Shown here: positions 20,587-30,015 of the stretch, one piece after another | How positions within the stretch are numbered: the first letter of the stretch is position 1 | Layout of the letters: each line of letters begins with the position of its first letter | Program-made: the position numbers and the translations under genes | Notes under the pieces: model-generated | What the model was told of the DNA's origin: nothing | What the model saw: the letters and a program-made list of their open reading frames with translations, nothing else | Databases searched by the model: none | Assembly (NCBI RefSeq): GCF_001548115.1 | Contig: NZ_AP014821.1 | Location: forward strand, 1,116,001-1,180,000 | From: Geminocystis sp. NIES-3709 | GTDB taxonomy: Bacteria; Cyanobacteriota; Cyanobacteriia; Cyanobacteriales; Cyanobacteriaceae | Direction of reading: 5' to 3' | Length of the DNA stretch: 64,000 nucleotides

Positions 20587-21906
20587 ATGGCAACTTCTCT
20601 ATATTCCCTCGCTCATAATAGTCTGCAACAGTCGATCGCATGGTATTCTAGTAAAAAACGTCATTGGAATTATCCCCCCAATTTAGAATTACAAAATGCC
20701 GTAAGAGATGACTTAAGAATATTAAAAACGGCAGCAGAAAAATTAGAAGAAAAAGTAATTAAAATATCTGCTTTTGGTTTAGTTAGTCGGGGTAAATCTT
20801 CTGTTATTAATGCTTTATTAGGGCAAAAAATTTTAACAACAGGGCCGATAAATGGGGTAACAAAATGGCCTAAATCTATACGTTGGACTCCTCCTACAGG
20901 AAAAATACAAATTGAGTTAATAGACACTCCTGGATTAGATGAAATTGATGGAGAAATTAGGGCTAATATGGCAAAAGAAATTAGTCAACAATCCGATTTA
21001 ATTTTGTTTGTCATTGCAGGAGATATTACGCGCACCGAATATCTAGCGTTGTTAGAATTGCGTCAATGGCAAAAACCTCTTATTTTAGTCTTTAATAAAA
21101 TTGATTTATATCCAGAAACTGACTTAAATTCTATCTATCAACAGCTACAACAATTAAGTAATCAAACAAAAAAACCCCTGTTTTCTCCTGATGAAATTGT
21201 ATTAGTTTCAGCAGAGCCTCAACCTATTAACTTACGAATAGAATTACCTAATGGTAAGATTAAAGAAGAATTAGAATATTTGTCTCCTAATATTGAGTCA
21301 TTACAACAAAAAATTTTAACCATTCTTAACAGAGAAGGAAAAGCATTGTTAGCTTTAAATTCTTTGAATCAAGCGAGAATTGCTCAAAAAAATATTGCTC
21401 GTAAAACTATCCAAATTAGAAGTAAAGAAGCAGAAGATATTATCTGGCGATATGCTAAATATAAAGCCTTAATTGTAGCAGTAAACCCCTTCATATTTCT
21501 TGATTTAATAGGAGGATTAATCACGGATTTAACCATGATTCGTGCTTTAGCCCGATTATACGGTTTACCCATTACTAGCTACGAAGCTGGAAATTTATGG
21601 CAAACTATTGTTAAAAGTTGTGGTGGATTATTATTAACAGAAATTGGCACCATGATAGTATTAGGATGGGCAAAAACTAGCTATGCTATCAATAGTTTAT
21701 GGGAAAATCCCGCTAGTTTTACCACTTTAGCCACAACTGCTTTAGCACAAGGTACAATGGCCGGTTATGGTTCATATTTAGTAGGGAAAACGGCTCAAAT
21801 TTACCTAGAGAATGGTTGTACATGGGGTAACTCTGGTGTTGATACCATTATTAGTGAAATTATCGCTCAAATGCCTCCTGATTCGATCGTTTCTCGTCTT
21901 ATTTAA
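20587..21906 (+). CDS. Era/dynamin-like GTPase with DUF697 domain
   Basis: The 439-residue protein has a TRAFAC GTPase domain. The P-loop is GLVSRGKSSVINALLG (about residues 64-79), G3 is LIDTPGLDEIDG and G4 is VFNKIDLYP. A C-terminal DUF697 (YcjF-like) membrane-associated region (about residues 285-420) contains several hydrophobic segments. Members of this group are common in cyanobacteria and are probably involved in membrane or ribosome-linked processes, but no substrate is established here. It stands alone and is divergent from rpoZ. Confidence 0.88.
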   Translation: MATSLYSLAHNSLQQSIAWYSSKKRHWNYPPNLELQNAVRDDLRILKTAAEKLEEKVIKISAFGLVSRGKSSVINALLGQKILTTGPINGVTKWPKSIRWTPPTGKIQIELIDTPGLDEIDGEIRANMAKEISQQSDLILFVIAGDITRTEYLALLELRQWQKPLILVFNKIDLYPETDLNSIYQQLQQLSNQTKKPLFSPDEIVLVSAEPQPINLRIELPNGKIKEELEYLSPNIESLQQKILTILNREGKALLALNSLNQARIAQKNIARKTIQIRSKEAEDIIWRYAKYKALIVAVNPFIFLDLIGGLITDLTMIRALARLYGLPITSYEAGNLWQTIVKSCGGLLLTEIGTMIVLGWAKTSYAINSLWENPASFTTLATTALAQGTMAGYGSYLVGKTAQIYLENGCTWGNSGVDTIISEIIAQMPPDSIVSRLI

Positions 21907-22139
21907 TAGTTATTTTAAGATAAATGGTGAACCATAAAGATATTATAATTTCTTGCAAAGCCCCTCATGGTACAAAGTTTTATTATCGAAAACGATGGCT
22001 TTTTCACAGTAGTTATGATAAATTCAGACAAAATAGCTTTTATAACGATCGCAAAATATAGCTCATAAAAATTTTAAAATAAGTTTGTTATAAATTGACA
22101 GTTTTAATTTAACCTAACACCCTTTCTGAAACCTTTTTT

Positions 22140-23003
22140 ATGATTTCTAATAAAATATATCTAAAAAAAAATAGCTTTCAATCACTATCTAATATATTAA
22201 TGTTGGTGGGTTTTACTATAACTATTATTTTTATTTTTCTAGCTTTTTCTGCACCATTATTACAAAATATAGGCTTAATTCAAGATCCATTAGAATCATT
22301 AAAAAATCCCATTCATCAAGCACCTAATGCTAAATATTTTTTTGGTACAAGTAGTCAAGGTTATGATGTTTTCTCTCGTACAATTTTTGGATCTCAAGCC
22401 GCTTTAAAAGTTGTTTTATTAGCAACATCTTTTAGTTTAATTATTGGCGTACCGTTAGGATTAATTAGTGGTTATTTTGGAGGTAAAACTGATAAAATTT
22501 TACTCTTTTTAATGGATACTATTTACACTCTTCCCGGATTATTATTATCCGTCACCCTTGCTTTTGTTGTAGGTAGAGGAGTTATTAACGCCGCCTTAGC
22601 TTTATCAATTTCTTATATACCTCAATATTATCGAGTGGTGCGTAATCATACCACTAGCGTTAAAACAGAGTTATATATTGAAGCGGCGAAGGCAATGGGG
22701 GCATCACCTGCTAGAATTTTATCGAAATACTTATTTTTTAATGTCATCCAAAGTGTACCTGTTTTATTTACTCTTAATGCGGCTGATGCTATTTTAATTT
22801 TAGGAGGTTTGGGGTTTTTAGGATTAGGATTACCTGAAGATGTGCCAGAATGGGGATATGATTTAAAACTCGCTTTAGATGCTTTACCTACTGGAATTTG
22901 GTGGACTGCTTTATTTCCGGGATTGGCTATGACTACCATGGTAACTGGTTTATCTTTATTAGGTGAGGGATTGAGTGAGTTATTTAATCCCAGTAATAAA
23001 TAG
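22140..23003 (+). CDS. ABC transporter permease (DppC/OppC type)
   Basis: This is a peptide/nickel-type inner-membrane permease of 287 residues with six hydrophobic segments. The N-terminal helix (LVGFTITIIFIFLAFSAPLL) and the segment HQAPNAKYFFGTSSQGYDVFSR are typical DppC/OppC openings. The cytosolic EAA loop is EAAKAMGASPARILSKYLF (about residues 180-198). The partner permease, ATPases and binding protein are not adjacent, as is usual for cyanobacteria with dispersed peptide-transporter genes. The substrate is not predictable. Confidence 0.92.
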   Translation: MISNKIYLKKNSFQSLSNILMLVGFTITIIFIFLAFSAPLLQNIGLIQDPLESLKNPIHQAPNAKYFFGTSSQGYDVFSRTIFGSQAALKVVLLATSFSLIIGVPLGLISGYFGGKTDKILLFLMDTIYTLPGLLLSVTLAFVVGRGVINAALALSISYIPQYYRVVRNHTTSVKTELYIEAAKAMGASPARILSKYLFFNVIQSVPVLFTLNAADAILILGGLGFLGLGLPEDVPEWGYDLKLALDALPTGIWWTALFPGLAMTTMVTGLSLLGEGLSELFNPSNK

Positions 23004-23068
23004 GTATCTTCATTCAGAAAAATAAGAGGATTGAGGAAAAATCATCTATTAAAGTTGATTTCTATTTG

Positions 23069-24478
23069 CTATATCGAGGGAAAAGTAAGGGTAAAGATAC
23101 TACCTTTTTCTGGTTGAGAAATTAAAGTAATTTTACCATCCATTGTACTTACTAAAGTTTTGACGATCGCAAGTCCTAAACCAGTACCTCCTGTTTGTCT
23201 ATTTCTAGCTTCATCTACTCGATAAAAACGCTCAAAAATTTTATTTTGTAAAGCTAAAGGAATGCCAATTCCTCGATCGATAATTTCAATTATTGCTGAT
23301 TTATTTCTTTTTAATTTTATATCAATTTCAGTATCTTTAGAAGAATATTTAATAGCATTATCAATTAAGTTAAGACAAATTTGTTTGAAGCGATTTTGAT
23401 CTACTTTGATTTTTATATCGCAATTTTCTTCTGTTAAATTAATTTTTCTACCACTATATTGCTCTGCTATAGCAATAATTTCTCTTATTAAATCGTTCAC
23501 TATTATTATTTCCATTTTCATTTGAATATTACCATTATCGGCTCTTGCTAAGTCTAATAAATCTTCTAATAATTGTACCGTACGATCGGCTTCTGATACG
23601 GCTACTGATAAAGCCTCTTTTTGTATAGAAGTTAGATTATCTCCTCGTCTTAAAGTACTTTGTAAATAACCAGATACAATTGTTAAAGGAGTTCTTAATT
23701 CATGAGAAACATTGCTTAATAATTGTTGTTGATTTTCCCAACTTTCACCTAATCTTATTAACATTTTTTCCAAACTTTCAGCCAATTTTTTTACTTCATT
23801 AGGAGTGTTATGAAAATTAATTGATACTTCTTTTAGTTTATCTGCCGAGATATTTTCAGCTACAGTGCAAATTTTTTCTAAAGGTTTTAATGAATAAGAA
23901 ATATATAAAACTATTGCTATAATCATAATAGTAATAGCCATAATATTAGCGATCGTTAAACTATTGATTAAATGAGCAAATAAAACTTTTTCATTACTAA
24001 TATTTTGAGCAATATATAAATGACCTAATAATTTGTTATTAATATTTAAAGGCATACCACAAATAATCCAATATTGATTATCTATATTGATGACTTTTGG
24101 AATAGAATTAATATTATTAATAGTAGTTAATTGAGGAGAAAAAATCAGAGATTTAGCTATAATTTTTTTATTATTATCTTGAAACCAATAAATATTTTTA
24201 TGATCAGATAAATTGTTAATAGTTTTTTGAATGCCCATTTCTAAAGAAACCATTTCACTATAAATTTCTACATCATGGGGAAAACGATTAGCCACATAAT
24301 TAACAGTTTGTTTATGGGTAGTCATTAGTAAATTTTCCATTTTCCAATTCATCCACAAAGCAACACTACCTAATCCTAAAGCTGATAATAAAGCAATTCC
24401 AAAAGTAAGGCGAATTTTTAAAGAATTAAAATGATTAAATTGAATATTAGATAAATTAGGCAAAATTTTGTATAACAT
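23069..24478 (-). CDS. Sensor histidine kinase (orphan)
   Basis: The 469-residue protein has a membrane helix near residue 25-45, an extracytoplasmic sensor region (~45-165) and a second helix (IANIMAITIMIIAIVLYISY). A HAMP linker follows, then HisKA with the phospho-His in NVSHELRTPLTIVSGYL (about 255-271) and a complete HATPase (LNLIDNAIKYS; DRGIGIPL; GGTGLGLAIVK). No response regulator lies next to it, so its partner is encoded elsewhere. The sensor region suggests a periplasmic signal. The layout is compatible with cyanobacterial metal sensors such as ManS, but I cannot tell from the sequence. Confidence 0.93.
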   Translation of the reverse strand: MLYKILPNLSNIQFNHFNSLKIRLTFGIALLSALGLGSVALWMNWKMENLLMTTHKQTVNYVANRFPHDVEIYSEMVSLEMGIQKTINNLSDHKNIYWFQDNNKKIIAKSLIFSPQLTTINNINSIPKVINIDNQYWIICGMPLNINNKLLGHLYIAQNISNEKVLFAHLINSLTIANIMAITIMIIAIVLYISYSLKPLEKICTVAENISADKLKEVSINFHNTPNEVKKLAESLEKMLIRLGESWENQQQLLSNVSHELRTPLTIVSGYLQSTLRRGDNLTSIQKEALSVAVSEADRTVQLLEDLLDLARADNGNIQMKMEIIIVNDLIREIIAIAEQYSGRKINLTEENCDIKIKVDQNRFKQICLNLIDNAIKYSSKDTEIDIKLKRNKSAIIEIIDRGIGIPLALQNKIFERFYRVDEARNRQTGGTGLGLAIVKTLVSTMDGKITLISQPEKGSIFTLTFPSI

Positions 24479-24890
24479 TATTATGTTAATAACGACTCCT
24501 TCTTATTCATTAAATCTCACTAAACTGATATTTTCCTGAAAATAAGCTAAACATATAAGAATACCTGAATTCGATGAAAAAAATCTTTGATGTGGCTAGG
24601 TTTTAGGCTTTAGGCTTGATAGCGAATTGTTAATTTTGCCAAATTTGTTTAATTATTTAATGAAATAATCCTAAGTAAAATCAATTGTTAATGGTTTTTC
24701 ATCAATTATTTACCTAATATCTAACAATTAATACCTAATACCTTGTCCTTATCCATAAATTTTGTGTCTAACTGAGGTAATAATTGTCTAAAATATTCAT
24801 AGCTTTAGTAATAAAAATAATAAATTAGAAGTATGTTATCTTATTAAAAATGTAAAATAATTAGATAATCTCACCACACTTAACTATTAT
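24479..24890. other. Divergent intergenic region, no gene seen
   Basis: This 412-bp AT-rich spacer lies between the histidine kinase and the ABC ATPase genes, which are transcribed away from each other. It contains short AT-rich low-complexity runs (for example repeated TTAGGCTT and TACCTAAT motifs) but no ORF, tRNA or clear hairpin. Confidence 0.4.
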
Positions 24891-25838
24891 ATGAATTTTG
24901 AATCAGCGATCGAAACCGTAGGATTAACTAAACGATTTGAAAGACATATCGCTGTTAATGATGTGGATTTACAAGTAAAAAAAAGGGATATTTATGGTTT
25001 AATAGGCCCTAATGGTGCAGGAAAAACCACTCTAATTCGGATGTTAGCGGCGGCAGAAAATCCCACCAAAGGAGAAATTTATCTGAATGGCGATCGACTA
25101 CTTCTTGATGAAAGCAATCAACATCTTAAACAGCATATAGGTTATTTACCCGACGACTTCCCTTTATATGACGACTTGACAGTAATTGATTATTTAGAAT
25201 ATTTTGCCCGACTATATAATCTTAAACAACCTCAGCGCCATCAAAGAATTCAAGAAGTACTGGAGTTAGTCAACCTTGAATCTAAACGTAATGCTTTAAT
25301 TGCAACTCTTTCCAGAGGAATGAAACAAAGATTAAGTTTAGCAAGGACAGTTATTCATCTACCGACTATTTTACTCTTAGATGAGCCCGTTTCTGGATTA
25401 GATCCGATCGCAAGAATGGATTTTCGAGAAAGTATAAAAACTTTACAACAAACAGGTATGACAATTATCATATCCTCTCATGTATTGTCAGACTTAGCAG
25501 AATTATGTAATGCCGTCGGAATTATGGAATTAGGATGTTTAGTCGAAAATACTACCTTACAAAATTTATATAGTCGTCTTAGTCGTCAACAAATCATGAT
25601 CAGTATTTTGGGAGAAGATGATAAATTAGAAGCAGAATTGAAAAACTGGGATACAGTCAAAGCATGGGAAAAATTACCTCACGGACAAATTAAAGTTGAA
25701 TTTACTGGTAACACAGAAAACTCTGCTAACTTGTTAAAAAGTTTAATTGAGGCGGGTATCCCCATCAACGATTTTCATTGTCAACAGGAAGATTTAGAAA
25801 GTATTTTCTTACGGTTAGGACATAAACAAGTATCTTAA
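24891..25838 (+). CDS. ABC transporter ATP-binding protein
   Basis: The ATPase has 315 residues. Walker A is GPNGAGKTTLIRML (about residues 38-51), the signature motif is ATLSRGMKQRLSLAR, Walker B is ILLLDEPVSGLDP, and the switch His sits in IISSHVLSDLAE. The C-terminal ~90 residues form the extra domain found in drug/gliding-type exporters (NatA/CcmA group). Such ATPases usually pair with an ABC-2 permease gene, but none is adjacent. The downstream ~160 bp is non-coding. The substrate is unknown. Confidence 0.93.
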   Translation: MNFESAIETVGLTKRFERHIAVNDVDLQVKKRDIYGLIGPNGAGKTTLIRMLAAAENPTKGEIYLNGDRLLLDESNQHLKQHIGYLPDDFPLYDDLTVIDYLEYFARLYNLKQPQRHQRIQEVLELVNLESKRNALIATLSRGMKQRLSLARTVIHLPTILLLDEPVSGLDPIARMDFRESIKTLQQTGMTIIISSHVLSDLAELCNAVGIMELGCLVENTTLQNLYSRLSRQQIMISILGEDDKLEAELKNWDTVKAWEKLPHGQIKVEFTGNTENSANLLKSLIEAGIPINDFHCQQEDLESIFLRLGHKQVS

Positions 25839-26000
25839 GCTAGGAGGTATAGAAGTAGAATAGTAAGGGGAAGCAATAGGTAAGAATTTCATCAGTTTTT
25901 TTACTCAGATTAAACTATGCCACTTTTATAGGTTTTAGCTTGGTTGTGATGATTGAAAATCTAATTCAAAGATTGTGGTGTATAATATTTCACTGTTAAA

Positions 26001-27236
26001 TTATATGTTTTTAGCAATTTGTAATGGGGTACTTTTAATAGGTGGTAACTTAAAGGATACTAAAGCCGCTATGAAGACAAAAAAGCTAGAAATCCATAAA
26101 CAGGATTCGATGCCCCCCATTTGAAATACAACCCCTGAGGTAATTGTACCTAATAAACGTCCACCAGAATTTGCCATATAGTAAAACCCAACATTTAAGG
26201 CGACATCATCATCTTCGGTGTAGGCTAACACGAGATAAGAATGTACTGCCGAGTTGAAAGCAAAGACAATACCAAAGATAATTAATCCCCCAGTAATGAC
26301 GATTTGTGGATTTAATCCTGCCATAAAAGCAACTGCGATCGAGACTGGTACAATGGTTAGAATAGAAGTCCAAATTTGAATAGTACGCGCTTGAGGTGCT
26401 TTTCCTGCTTGATTTTGCCGTAAAATAGTGGGAGAAAAAGACTGAATTATACCGTAACCAATTACCCAACAAGCCATATAAGTACCGACTTGAATAAAAG
26501 TCCAACCTAAATTTGTGCGTAAAAATACAGGCAACGCCACCACAAACCAAATATCCCTCGCACCAAATAAGAAAAATCTGGCTAAGGATAAAATATTAAT
26601 GGCTTTACTCTTAGAAAATAACTGTTTAAATTTAATTTTAGCTTTAATTTTGCCCAAATTTTTCGGTAAAAATCTACCACTTAAAAAGATGATAAATAAA
26701 ACCGATGCTTGAATAAATAAAGCGTTTTTAAAGCCAAATACTTCTAATAAAAATGCACCAACAAAAAAACCTAAACCTTTAAGAGCATTTTTTGAGCCTG
26801 TTAGAATTGCTACCCATTTAAAAAGTTTTGATTCTTGCTCTTTTGGTACAACTAAACGCACAGCACTTTTAGAGCTCATCTTGGTTAAGTCTTTAGCAAC
26901 TCCAGAAAATGCCTGAGAAGTCATGACGTATAAAACTTGAAACCAAACTGCCCATTCAAAGTTAATTACTCCTAACATGACAAGGGCAAAAATTTGTAAA
27001 CCAATACCGCCATAAAGAGTTAATCTTAACCCAAATTGAGAGCCTATCCAACCGCCTAAAAAGTTAGTAATTATGCCAAAAATTTCGTAAAATAAAAATA
27101 AAAAAGCAATTTCGATCGGAGTAAAACCAAGTTTATTAAAGTGCAATAAAACTAGCATTCTTAATGCACCATCAGTAATAGTGTAACCCCAATAAGCGGA
27201 CGTTACTAGGGCATAATTGCGTAAATTTTTATCCAT
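26001..27236 (-). CDS. arsJ: Organoarsenical efflux MFS transporter ArsJ
   Basis: ArsJ is a major-facilitator protein that exports 1-arseno-3-phosphoglycerate. The 411-residue product has about 11-12 membrane helices. It starts MDKNLRNYALVTSAYWGYTI and contains TDGALRMLVLLHFNKLGFTP and ARFFLFGARDIWFVVALPVF, which I recognise as ArsJ features. The decisive context is the GAPDH gene 125 bp upstream on the same strand, the standard arsJ partner. GAPDH makes the unstable arsenate ester and ArsJ removes it. No arsR or arsenate reductase is adjacent. Confidence 0.92.
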   Translation of the reverse strand: MDKNLRNYALVTSAYWGYTITDGALRMLVLLHFNKLGFTPIEIAFLFLFYEIFGIITNFLGGWIGSQFGLRLTLYGGIGLQIFALVMLGVINFEWAVWFQVLYVMTSQAFSGVAKDLTKMSSKSAVRLVVPKEQESKLFKWVAILTGSKNALKGLGFFVGAFLLEVFGFKNALFIQASVLFIIFLSGRFLPKNLGKIKAKIKFKQLFSKSKAINILSLARFFLFGARDIWFVVALPVFLRTNLGWTFIQVGTYMACWVIGYGIIQSFSPTILRQNQAGKAPQARTIQIWTSILTIVPVSIAVAFMAGLNPQIVITGGLIIFGIVFAFNSAVHSYLVLAYTEDDDVALNVGFYYMANSGGRLLGTITSGVVFQMGGIESCLWISSFFVFIAALVSFKLPPIKSTPLQIAKNI

Positions 27237-27361
27237 AAAAGTTCTTCGGTATTAGGTATTAATTACAGAAAATTTCTCTTGCTTAATCTACATTTTGAAT
27301 GTGTTGTTTTACTGTTATGCCTTTGCATCTTTACGACATTAAATATCTATTTGCTATTGCA

Positions 27362-28363
27362 CTAGCCTAAATTGCTAATTTTGGCGACTAATTCTATGAG
27401 ACGATTAGAATAACCCCATTCGTTGTCATACCATGCTAAAATCTTGACTTGAGTGCCATCTATGACCATAGTAGAAAGTGCATCAATAATGGACGATCGA
27501 GGATCATCTTTGTAGTCGATCGAAACTAAAGGCAATTCCTCATAGCCCAAAATGTCCTTTAATTCCCCTTCAGAGGCTTCTTTTAATAAACTATTTACTT
27601 CTTCTACAGTAGTTGTACGATCAACTTCAAAAACACAATCAGTTAAAGAAGCATTTAACATGGGTACTCTTACTGCCACTCCATTTAATTTTCCCTTCAA
27701 CTCAGGATATATCATAGCGATAGCGGTAGCTGATCCTGTCGTAGTTGGGATTAAAGATTGGATACAAGATCTTGCTCTGCGTAAATCCTTATGAGGTGCA
27801 TCGACGATAATTTGTGTATTAGTAACATCGTGAATAGTAGTGATAACACCATGTTTTATACCTAACCCCTCATGAATCACTTTGACAACGGGAGCTAAAC
27901 AATTCGTAGTACAAGAAGCCGCCGTTAAAAGGTGATGTTTATCGGGGTTGTAGAGATGATCATTAATGCCTACCACAATATTAAGAGCTTCTTCCTTAAC
28001 GGGTGCGGCTACCACAACTTTTTTAACACCACATTCAAAATAGGGATTTAAAGTGTCAGGAGTGCGAAATTTTCCTGAACTTTCAATAACTAAATCAACT
28101 CCTAAATCTGCCCAAGGTACTTCTTGAGGGGTACTATATTCACTGAAACTAAGTACTTTGTCTTCAATACAAAGATTATCTTCTCGTACTTTAATAGATT
28201 TTTGCCAACGCCCATGTACCGAGTCAAATTCGATTAAATGTGCAGATGTGACTACTCCTCCTTTTATCTCGTTGATATGTACAAATTCTAAATCAGGATT
28301 CTCCCAACCAGCCCTTAATGCCAGTCTGCCGATTCTCCCAAATCCGTTAATACCGATACGCAT
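27362..28363 (-). CDS. ArsJ-associated glyceraldehyde-3-phosphate dehydrogenase
   Basis: This is a type I GAPDH of 333 residues. The NAD-binding start is [20 protein letters not shown], the catalytic Cys sits in [14 protein letters not shown] (about residue 150), and the catalytic His lies in [13 protein letters not shown]. The C-terminal [16 protein letters not shown] is typical. The [21 protein letters not shown] variant differs from central-metabolism GAPDH (usually HSYTxDQ) and matches the arsenic-operon type as I know it. It likely uses arsenate in place of phosphate to form 1-arseno-3-phosphoglycerate for ArsJ. The two genes probably form one operon. Confidence 0.92.
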   Translation of the reverse strand: MRIGINGFGRIGRLALRAGWENPDLEFVHINEIKGGVVTSAHLIEFDSVHGRWQKSIKVREDNLCIEDKVLSFSEYSTPQEVPWADLGVDLVIESSGKFRTPDTLNPYFECGVKKVVVAAPVKEEALNIVVGINDHLYNPDKHHLLTAASCTTNCLAPVVKVIHEGLGIKHGVITTIHDVTNTQIIVDAPHKDLRRARSCIQSLIPTTTGSATAIAMIYPELKGKLNGVAVRVPMLNASLTDCVFEVDRTTTVEEVNSLLKEASEGELKDILGYEELPLVSIDYKDDPRSSIIDALSTMVIDGTQVKILAWYDNEWGYSNRLIELVAKISNLG

Positions 28364-28424
28364 AGAATATAATTTCCTTGATTGATAAACATAACAAGAA
28401 AAGTTGTTTTATAAAACTGGATAA

Positions 28425-28440
28425 TTATCGATCGATAATC
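28425..28440. promoter_or_regulatory. Candidate operator palindrome upstream of the GAPDH-arsJ operon
   Basis: ATTATCGATCGATAAT is a perfect 16-bp palindrome ~60 bp before the GAPDH start, where a repressor could act. Its centre is CGATCG, which is over-represented in this genome as part of HIP1, so it may be coincidental. Confidence 0.25.
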
Positions 28441-28648
28441 AATAAAAATCCTAGCTCTAAATCTTTCTTAGTAAAAAATTTATTTACTTAACAACTTATT
28501 TTGACAGTTCGATTCTATCATCAAATCAAGAAAACTTGGTTTAAGAAACGGTTAAGACAGATAATGAGGAATTAGGAATTAACCAATAATCCACCGTGTA
28601 ATTTATTAAATAGCTAATAGCAAAAGTGTCTCTTAAGCTAAGACGCAT

Positions 28649-29805
28649 TTAACTTACATTGATTAATTCACCCTTATTCTTAAATTTTTTACTCCAATTA
28701 ATTACTAAACCTCCTTCATTTAATAAGTAATTTACTGTTTTTTCTAGCTGTTCTTTATTTTCAAAGTTTCTATAAGCTATATATTCCTTTGCCGAATGCC
28801 ACACTAATTCTATTAAGTTATAATCTGGACTATATACCGGTAAATATTCTAGTCTTATATTCGGTAGATTTTTTTCTATTTTTTCTACTATTTCCTTTTT
28901 TTTATGGAAACTTGCGTTGTCTAATATTATGATTATTTTCGGACCACATTCTTTAAAATCTTTTTCATCATTTCCCTTACTTACCCATTCATTTTTTATT
29001 TCTTCCCATAACTTTTTTAATTGTTCACAAAACGTTTCTGAATCACCTTTTTTTATTACAAAACATCTTCTTTTTTTATCCGAATATCTTATTCCTCCCA
29101 TGATATTTACTCTTCCTCTTCTTCTTTCTCCCTTCACCTTTTTTCTTTTTCCTTTTTTCGTCCATGTTTTTCTTCTTATCACCCTTAAACTAAAACCACA
29201 TTCATGAGGGGCTGTGTGGCGAATTTAGTTCGCCACTTTAAACGCCCCATCCCAAAACCATACTTGAACTAACTCAGGATTCTCTTTACCTATTTCTATG
29301 TAATGTTCTAATTTTTCTTTAAATGCTTTTCTTTGTTCTTGATTTTGTTTGTCTTCTAAACTATATTTTCCCCAAATATAACTATACTTTTTTCTTTTTA
29401 ATATCCTCACTACTTGTGATTTGCTTAATTTAATTCCTGTTTCTTTTTCCAAATGTTCTGATAATCTTTGCCCCGTCCATCGACCAAAATCATATCCAAA
29501 ATCTTCAGGATTTTTATCAACTACTTCTAATAATCTTTCAATATATTTATCCGTTGCTTTTGTTTGGTTTCCTTTTCTTCTTTTATCTTGCAATGAATCT
29601 ACATTATTAGGATTACCATGAACTGCCCAGTAAGCCACCGTTTTGGGGGAACAACCCAAAAAAACTGCTATTTCTTGATAATTTTTACCATCATTCTCTA
29701 ATAAAAATATTAAAATTCTTTCCCTGACTTCCGATCTCTTTTCTATTTTTAAAGCATCTTGTAGATACTTTCTTTCTTCCTCTGACAAAAATTTTTAGAA
29801 GGCAT
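28649..29805 (-). pseudogene. IS630-family transposase broken by a 45-bp palindrome insertion and a probable 1-bp deletion
   Basis: Two fragments together make one transposase. The N-terminal part (frame open from 29788) has helix-turn-helix features (NYQEIAVFLGCSPKTVAYW) and ends LVQVWFWD. The C-terminal part carries CGFSLRVIRRKTW, IIILDNASFHKKK and PDYNLIELVWHSAK. Between the first catalytic Asp (29249-29251) and the expected Glu (29201-29203) sit 45 extra bases with an in-frame TAA. At the 5' end, ATG at 29805 is one base out of frame; adding one A to the 5-A run at 29787-29791 would restore MPSKNFLSEEERKYL. The gene is therefore almost certainly dead. Confidence 0.85.
29204..29248. repeat. 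45-bp palindromic mini-insertion inside the transposase
   Basis: The segment is extra relative to the reading frame around it. It centres on the perfect stem GTGGCGAA-TTTAG-TTCGCCAC (29216-29236), and its outer parts GGGGC and GCCCC also pair. CAT occurs at both junctions (29203-29205 and 29248-29250), consistent with a 3-bp target duplication. It is a small REP/MITE-like unit. Confidence 0.75.
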
Positions 29806-29903
29806 AAATCACACCTAAGTTTTATCTTTTTTGACTTAAATTATATACCAAATCAATGCGTCTTAGCTTACCCACTAAATTAAATTATCCACCATTAACC
29901 ATT

Positions 29904-29999
29904 TATAGCAATTTCTATCCTTATGAGGTACGCTCAAATCTTTTAATCAGAGAAACTTGAATTTTATTTTTGTACCTCGTAACCATGAGAAACGCTATA
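29904..29999. repeat. MITE-like dispersed repeat, family A copy 1
   Basis: This 96-bp unit begins TATAGCAATTTCT and ends AGAAACGCTATA, with inner arms GAGGTAC and GTACCTC. It is thus a ~28-bp imperfect inverted repeat around an AT-rich centre. About 84 bp match the copy at 59.3 kb with roughly six differences. There is no coding capacity. Confidence 0.85.
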
Positions 30000-30015
30000 T
30001 TTTATATTTTATTTT

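Larger units (their letters stand above)
28634..29870 (-). mobile_element. Second IS630-family insertion sequence (1237 bp, degraded)
   Basis: Its ends are the exact 16-bp inverted repeats TAAGCTAAGACGCATT (28634-28649) and its complement (29855-29870). Weaker similarity continues inward. The outermost TA on both sides matches IS630 target-site behaviour. The ends differ from those of the element at 13.7 kb, so the two are different IS types. The transposase inside is broken twice. Confidence 0.88.
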
